Below are positions 7,120 to 10,767 of a stretch of DNA of 10,767 nt, one piece after another (the first letter of the stretch is position 1; each line of letters starts with the position of its first letter). The stretch comes from DATKXO01 sp035528995 (GTDB taxonomy: Bacteria; Planctomycetota; Phycisphaerae; UBA1845). The stretch covers positions 1-10,767 of the forward strand of contig DATKXO010000468.1 of NCBI GenBank assembly GCA_035528995.1, given 5' to 3'. Below the pieces are notes generated by a model that had not been told where the DNA came from, searched no databases, and worked only from the letters and a program-made list of their open reading frames with translations. The translations under genes and the position numbers were made by a program.

Positions 7120-7459
7120 ACGAGCGGCACCGGGCGTGCTGCTTGAACAAAACCACCGGACCGTAACGCGACCGCGCCTCCGGCTGGGTCACTTCCTTCT
7201 CCAGGTACACCCCCTGCGAACCGCAATGCGGACAGCGACCTGCCGATTGCACCTCCGCATTGGGCTCCAACGTGGCACGCTCCTCCAGAGCCACCGGCAA
7301 TGCCGCCTGGGCCAACGTGTCCACTTGGTCCTCGAAATCGGCGAAGGTCGCCCCTTTCAACGGAACACCTTCATCCTCCGGAATTACCCGATCCAACTGG
7401 GCCGTGAACGCCGCGAGTATCCGGGCCCGCGCTTCCTGACGTGTGCTGCGTGCTGGCAT
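7088..7459 (-). CDS. ISKra4-type transposase, N-terminal zinc-ribbon part (upstream frame)
   Basis: The product is 123 aa from ATG 7459, chosen because GGAGGA lies 8-9 bases upstream. The frame is open back to a GTG at 7561, but that would start inside the inverted repeat. A helical lead (RILAAFTAQLDRVIP) and an acidic, E-rich helix are followed by a zinc-ribbon-like pair: C76-P-H-C79 and C111-R-S-C114. These end in GGSF just before the frame breaks off into SPSGS and a stop. In family relatives this cysteine block runs straight into the FPPQVRDWSLP-like segment found in the other frame. A +1 shift at F118 would restore a single protein of about 468 aa. The part probably binds DNA (inference from position and cysteines). 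Confidence 0.8.
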   Translation of the reverse strand: MPARSTRQEARARILAAFTAQLDRVIPEDEGVPLKGATFADFEDQVDTLAQAALPVALEERATLEPNAEVQSAGRCPHCGSQGVYLEKEVTQPEARSRYGPVVLFKQHARCRSCGGSFSPSGS

Positions 7460-7526
7460 GACTGGCTTCCTCCATGAAGCACTCCCCAACCACCCGGGTC
7501 CGCCCTCCATGGCCGACCCCGCCCAC

Positions 7527-7532
7527 ATCATA
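7527..7532 (-). promoter_or_regulatory. Candidate -10 box of the transposase promoter
   Basis: TATGAT reads on the minus strand inside the right end of the element, about 68 bases before ATG 7459. The best-spaced -35 positions (GTTCCG, TTCCGG) are poor, so this is a weak call. Confidence 0.22.
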
Positions 7533-7545
7533 CCCCCCAAAAGAC

Positions 7546-7567
7546 CCGCCGGAACTGTCACGCACCC
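7546..7567 (-). repeat. Right terminal inverted repeat of the insertion sequence
   Basis: Read on the minus strand it begins GGGTG, then CGTGACAGTT, then CCGGCGG, matching the left end at 19 of 22 positions. Confidence 0.88.
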
Positions 7568-7574
7568 CCCAGGA
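7568..7574. repeat. Target-site duplication, right copy
   Basis: CCCAGGA is identical to 6031-6037. It belongs to a short palindrome AGGA-G-TCCT (7571-7579) that would also exist in the uninterrupted site. Confidence 0.85.
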
Positions 7575-7580
7575 GTCCTC

Positions 7581-7600
7581 GCCCGGCGCGGGAGGCACGT
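7581..7600 (+). repeat. 20-bp direct repeat, upstream copy
   Basis: This segment matches 7651-7670 at 18 of 20 bases (differences at repeat positions 9 and 14). The two copies start exactly 70 bp apart. This copy ends 18 bases before the TG of the candidate extended -10 promoter, a position usual for an activator or a repressor site. Confidence 0.7.
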
Positions 7601-7618
7601 GGGCTGTTCGTTGGTCCG

Positions 7619-7627
7619 TGTTAGAAT
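7619..7627 (+). promoter_or_regulatory. Candidate extended -10 promoter of the 7672-10604 gene pair
   Basis: TGTTAGAAT is an extended -10 (TG, one base, TAGAAT with 5 of 6 consensus). No good -35 is seen. The start would be near 7634, giving a leader of about 38 bases that contains the second direct repeat. Confidence 0.45.
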
Positions 7628-7650
7628 GGTCGGCGGCGCGGGGCGTCGCG

Positions 7651-7670
7651 GCCCGGCGTGGGAAGCACGT
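7651..7670 (+). repeat. 20-bp direct repeat, downstream copy in the leader
   Basis: This copy ends one base before ATG 7672 and includes the weak ribosome-binding stretch GGGAAG, so anything that binds it could affect translation as well as transcription. Confidence 0.7.
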
Positions 7671-7671
7671 C

Positions 7672-9144
7672 ATGAAGCAGGATGGAAGCGCGAAGGCGAG
7701 GCCGGTCTTTCGATGGGTGGTGCGCACGGGGTCGGTGCTCTTCTACACGCTGCTGGGGGTTGGAGTGGTCTGGCTGGCGGCGGCGCGGTGGAACGGCGTG
7801 CCGGCCGATCCGGTTGGAGGCGCGATGCGCGGTGCCTTCGGGGCGTCGGTGCCGATCGACCCGGCGCTGGATCGGACGCAGGCGCTGGGGGCGGCGCTGG
7901 CGGCGATCCCGCCGATGCCGAGACTGACGCTGCCGGCAGCGCCGCCGGGGATGAAGTGGCTCGGCAGAGCGAACATACCGATCGATGTCGACGATGCGCT
8001 GTCCGGCGCATGGACGCCGGAGACGCGACCGATCCTGCAGGGTGTGATTGCGTATCTGGAGACGCCGGGGGTCACTGCGGCGTTGTCACAAATCGCGTCA
8101 TTCGAGCCGGGCGGCTGGCGGCCGTTCGGTCCGAACGCACCGGGCATTGGCCTCGCGAGCGTGCGTGAGGCGGCCAAGATGTTCGTCGCCCGGGCGAGAT
8201 ATCACCACGCGGGCCGCAGTGACGTCGATGCGGCGCTGGCTGATCTGGCGAGTACCTACCGCTTGTCGAGCACGGTATTCGACTCCGGCCAACTGATCGG
8301 TCCTCTCGTTGCGATCGCGTGTATCGACCTGGCGAACGTGGAGCTGCGGCGGGTCGCGCGGGAACACGATCTGACGCCGGCGCAGGTTGCGGACATCCGC
8401 GGCGTTCTTCGGACGTACGGGCTGGACCGTCAGCAGATGTGGCAGAATCTCACGGACGCCGCGACGGAGGACCTGCATCGGACGGTGGACAGGTGCTGGA
8501 CGGACGACGGCGAGGGCAACGGCTGGCTGGTGCTGAGCCGGCTGGACCACGTGACACCGGCCAACCGGGCGCGGAAACCCCGGTGCGGCGCGTGGAACCT
8601 GTTGTCGCCGCTTTTTAACGACCGCCGGACAGTGCTGGGCAAAATCACGAGACTGCACGAGAGTCAGAGCAAGGCAGCACAACTGCCCTACGAAAAGGCG
8701 GTTGCCTTCTTCGAGGCGACCGAAGGCACGGGCGTGTTCGGGCTGCCGGACGGGCCACTGTCGCTGGCGTTCCTGAGCCGGAGCCCGAATACCCACGAGA
8801 CCGTCGTCCGGACGGTTACGAGCAGCAACGCGACGATCGTGACGGTGGCGCTGTCGGCCTATCGACACGACCACGGCGAGTACCCCGCCTCGCTCGACGA
8901 GCTTGTGGACGAATACCTCGATCGCATGCCGCTGGACCCCTATGTGGACGAGCCCCTGCACTACCGTCGCGACGGCGAGGGCTTCGTGCTGTACTCGGTG
9001 GGTTCGAACCAGGTCGATGACGGCGGGAGGGAGGCAACGCTGGCCACGACCGGCACGCAGGCCCGATGGGAGGGGGACCTGATTTACACCGAACCGCGCA
9101 GGGAACCGTACTTCGAGCCCACACTGGTAGACGTGCAACCGTGA
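7672..9144 (+). CDS. Membrane-anchored protein with C-terminal pseudopilin (GspG)-like block, function unknown
   Basis: The protein is 490 aa from ATG 7672. The frame runs back to 7474, but that would start within the insertion sequence and upstream of the candidate promoter. A single membrane segment (about 20-38, GSVLFYTLLGVGVVWLAAA) after a basic N-terminus suggests inner-membrane anchoring with the bulk outside. The middle is helical with no recognised family. Residues about 387-452 (ATIVTVALSAYRHDHGEYPASLDELVDEYL, DPYVDEPLHYRR, FVLYSVGSNQVDDGG) copy the globular end of type II secretion major pseudopilins: a helix with Y..d.G.YP.sL..L, DP....PL.Y, YS.G.....GG. No prepilin leader (G-[F]-T-L-I-E) is present, so it is not itself a pilin. 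Such blocks are frequent in planctomycete proteins of unknown role (established to my memory). It overlaps the next gene by 4 bases. Confidence 0.8.
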   Translation: MKQDGSAKARPVFRWVVRTGSVLFYTLLGVGVVWLAAARWNGVPADPVGGAMRGAFGASVPIDPALDRTQALGAALAAIPPMPRLTLPAAPPGMKWLGRANIPIDVDDALSGAWTPETRPILQGVIAYLETPGVTAALSQIASFEPGGWRPFGPNAPGIGLASVREAAKMFVARARYHHAGRSDVDAALADLASTYRLSSTVFDSGQLIGPLVAIACIDLANVELRRVAREHDLTPAQVADIRGVLRTYGLDRQQMWQNLTDAATEDLHRTVDRCWTDDGEGNGWLVLSRLDHVTPANRARKPRCGAWNLLSPLFNDRRTVLGKITRLHESQSKAAQLPYEKAVAFFEATEGTGVFGLPDGPLSLAFLSRSPNTHETVVRTVTSSNATIVTVALSAYRHDHGEYPASLDELVDEYLDRMPLDPYVDEPLHYRRDGEGFVLYSVGSNQVDDGGREATLATTGTQARWEGDLIYTEPRREPYFEPTLVDVQP

Positions 9145-10604
9145 CCTCGCTCGAGCCACCAGAGAGGCCGCGACAACCCGACGTGGTTCCGGAGCAGTGG
9201 GCGCCGACGCGGAACGATACGCCGGAGCCGGCGTGGACGGTGCACGGTCTGCCGGCACTGCCGGGGATGGTACCGCTGTGGTTCTCGCCCAGGCGCGTGG
9301 GGGCGTCGCTGGCGGCGTCGGGCTGGCGGGCGGCCGTCGGGGCGCACGTGCTGGGCATGGTGCTCGGGTTGGGGCTCATTCTCTTGGCCGAGCTGCTGCC
9401 GATGCTCAACCCGGTGCCGCGGCAGACGCGCTTCGGAATCGAGTTCGGCTATGACATCCAGCCGGCTGAGATGACCTGGTCGGAGTACGCTCGGGCGCCG
9501 CTGGCCGGTCTGGTCGTGATTGCACACGGGGCATCGTCCGGACCAGCGGGCTTCGTCGTTCTACTTCTGACGGTAGCGGGGATCGAGGCGGGGGTGATCG
9601 TGCTGGCCGTGCTGCTGATGCCGTTCGCGGCAGGCGGGGAGTCGACCGGCCGCCTGTTCGGTCGATGCGTGCGTTTGACGTGGTGGAGCACGACGCTGCT
9701 GATCCCGCTGGGGATGGGGTGGCTGACGGGGCCGCTGTGGCGGGAGTGGTTGGACCTGCCGGACGACTGGCACCCGGTGGACTACGCCGGGCTGACGCTG
9801 TTCGGCTTGTGGTGGCTGGCGGTGCTGGTGCGTTCGGGATACCGGTATGCGGGGCGGGCGGAGGGGCCGGCGTGGCGGGCGCGGGCGCCGCTTTGCGAGG
9901 GGTGCGGGTACGAGATCGTCGGGCTGCACAGGTCGTCGAACTGCCCGGAGTGCGGGCGGGCGGTGGTGGAGTCGCTTCCGGAGGGCAGGCATGTGCCGGC
10001 ACTTGCGGCGGCGCGGAGTGCCGGCGGGCTGGTGCGGGCTGCGTGGGCGACGGTGCGGGAGGCCGTGGCGGACAAGCGGTTCTTCCAGCGGCTGAGCGTT
10101 CACCGCGGGCACGGTCAGGCGCGAACGCTGTTCATGGGCGTGTGTCTTATCAATGCCGGCGTGGTGTTTGGTGGCGTTTTCGCCCTGGCAGCGCTGGTCA
10201 CGCGGTCGAAAGCGCTGCCACAGTACGGGCCGGTTTCGGGCAACTGGGTGTGCGATGCGGTGGTGGCGTCGGGCGTTTTTCTGTGCGGGCAAATCCTGCT
10301 GGCCGGGGGCGTGGGTGCGATGATTGCGGCGTTCCAGCGTCGGGCGGTTCAGCCGAGCGCTGTGGGCACGTTTTATGCACTGGTGTCGTTGCTGCCGGCC
10401 ACGGTCGGGACGCTGACGCTGACGCTGGTTTTCGTGGTGATCGCCATCGCGTTCGATCCGACCGTGACGGCGTGGCTGAGCGTGGGGAACCTGATCGTAG
10501 CGGTGGTGCTCTCGGTTTCGATCGTGGCGTGCGCCTTTGCGCTGCTGGCGCTGCTGCACAACATCGGCCGGGCGATCGTGCACACACGCTACGCGAACGC
10601 GTAA
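9141..10604 (+). CDS. Polytopic membrane protein with internal zinc ribbon, function unknown
   Basis: The protein is 487 aa from GTG 9141, whose last two bases with the following A form the TGA stop of the preceding gene (GTGA overlap). This is a strong sign of translational coupling and the reason for choosing this start over the frame opening at 9066. A proline-rich N-terminal tail precedes about eight hydrophobic segments, roughly at 71-88, 119-135, 140-162, 182-197, 216-232, 328-353, 370-400 and 410-475 (the last two broad blocks may hold two each). Between the fifth and sixth lies a soluble loop with a zinc ribbon C252-x2-C255-GY and C268-PE-C271, in the CxxCGY...CPECG form very common in planctomycete membrane proteins. 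The ribbon is probably a structural or contact module in the cytoplasm (inference). I know no characterised homologue. The shared transcript suggests it works with the pseudopilin-like protein. Confidence 0.82.
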   Translation: MTSLEPPERPRQPDVVPEQWAPTRNDTPEPAWTVHGLPALPGMVPLWFSPRRVGASLAASGWRAAVGAHVLGMVLGLGLILLAELLPMLNPVPRQTRFGIEFGYDIQPAEMTWSEYARAPLAGLVVIAHGASSGPAGFVVLLLTVAGIEAGVIVLAVLLMPFAAGGESTGRLFGRCVRLTWWSTTLLIPLGMGWLTGPLWREWLDLPDDWHPVDYAGLTLFGLWWLAVLVRSGYRYAGRAEGPAWRARAPLCEGCGYEIVGLHRSSNCPECGRAVVESLPEGRHVPALAAARSAGGLVRAAWATVREAVADKRFFQRLSVHRGHGQARTLFMGVCLINAGVVFGGVFALAALVTRSKALPQYGPVSGNWVCDAVVASGVFLCGQILLAGGVGAMIAAFQRRAVQPSAVGTFYALVSLLPATVGTLTLTLVFVVIAIAFDPTVTAWLSVGNLIVAVVLSVSIVACAFALLALLHNIGRAIVHTRYANA

Positions 10605-10767
10605 ATCCAAAGCGAAAACGGCCGGCGAGGCGCCGGGCGCTGCCGGTTCGTGGAACTGGTTTTCTCATAGCGGTCACAGTACGAGGCTGTCCGACAATTG
10701 ACGAGCGTAAAATAGTAGCCTCCATATGGTTATGTGAAGCGAACAACTAGCACATAGCCAGCATGGA
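10605..10767. other. Lower-GC tail with no supported gene
   Basis: Base composition drops after about 10660. A GC-rich hairpin is present at 10622-10646 (CCGGC, GCGC, loop CGG, GCGC, GCCGG, with small internal bulges), but TTTT comes only at 10660-10663, too far for a standard rho-independent terminator. Further on are GAGGCT (10683-10688) and its complement AGCCTC (10717-10722), and TTGACG (10698-10703). An ATG at 10763 leaves too little sequence to judge. Confidence 0.4.
10622..10646 (+). terminator. Possible transcription-end hairpin after the last gene pair
   Basis: CCGGC pairs with GCCGG, and inside it GCGC pairs with GCGC around a 3-base loop, 18 bases after the stop of the zinc-ribbon gene. 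The T run is displaced by about 13 bases, so intrinsic termination is doubtful. Confidence 0.25.

Larger units (their letters stand above)
6038..7567 (-). mobile_element. Complete ISKra4-family-type insertion sequence, 1530 bp
   Basis: Both ends are visible. Imperfect inverted repeats at 6038-6059 and 7546-7567 match at 19 of 22 positions, and CCCAGGA flanks the element on both sides. The only genes inside are the two transposase frames on the minus strand, which nearly fill it. The family call rests on the transposase: an N-terminal part with two CxxC pairs, then a DDE domain with GMDGGRVQ, VMGDGGNWI and GWPIGSGVTES, all familiar from ISKra4 elements. The exact duplication and well-matched ends suggest a fairly recent insertion. 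Rebuilding the empty site joins bases 6037 and 7575 into an ordinary divergent intergenic region of about 250 bp. Confidence 0.9.

Noticed and set aside
7474..7671. N-terminal extension of the pseudopilin-like protein into the insertion sequence
   Set aside because: The added residues cross the element boundary and target duplication and are proline-rich; ATG 7672 follows a promoter-like site and begins a membrane anchor.

Overview
The window is high-GC bacterial DNA that most resembles a planctomycete, possibly a Phycisphaerae-type lineage. This rests on inference from protein style: a multi-pass membrane protein carrying a CxxCGY...CPECG zinc ribbon, an anchored protein ending in a pseudopilin-like block, a Tat-exported DUF362 lipoprotein, and weak or absent ribosome-binding sites on several genes. 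No rRNA, tRNA or CRISPR array was seen.

Layout from left to right: (1) 1-321, minus strand, the N-terminus of a family-39-type membrane glycosyltransferase that runs off the left edge. (2) 322-984, a long stretch without a convincing gene. (3) 985-2139, plus strand, a Tat-exported lipoprotein of the DUF362 family. (4) 2416-2967 and 2972-5146, a two-gene plus-strand unit made of a small predicted lipoprotein and an MsbA-like ABC exporter whose first periplasmic loop carries what reads as a PDZ domain. (5) 5226-5882, minus strand, a small class I SAM-dependent methyltransferase. (6) 6038-7567, a structurally complete ISKra4-type insertion sequence of 1530 bp with 22-bp imperfect terminal inverted repeats and a 7-bp target duplication. 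Its transposase is split over two frames by a +1 shift at a T5C5 run. (7) 7672-9144 and 9141-10604, a translationally coupled plus-strand pair: an anchored protein with a GspG-like C-terminal block, then a polytopic membrane protein with a cytoplasmic-type zinc ribbon. (8) 10605-10767, a lower-GC tail with no supported gene.

The common theme is the cell envelope: glycosyltransfer, export, lipoproteins and membrane proteins. The insertion sequence landed between two divergent promoters, one for the methyltransferase and one for the 7672-10604 pair, without breaking either gene. The best lead for something undescribed is the PDZ-in-loop ABC exporter with its tightly coupled lipoprotein. Next are the 20-bp direct repeats that bracket the promoter of the last gene pair, and the conserved-looking coupling of the zinc-ribbon membrane protein to the pseudopilin-like protein.
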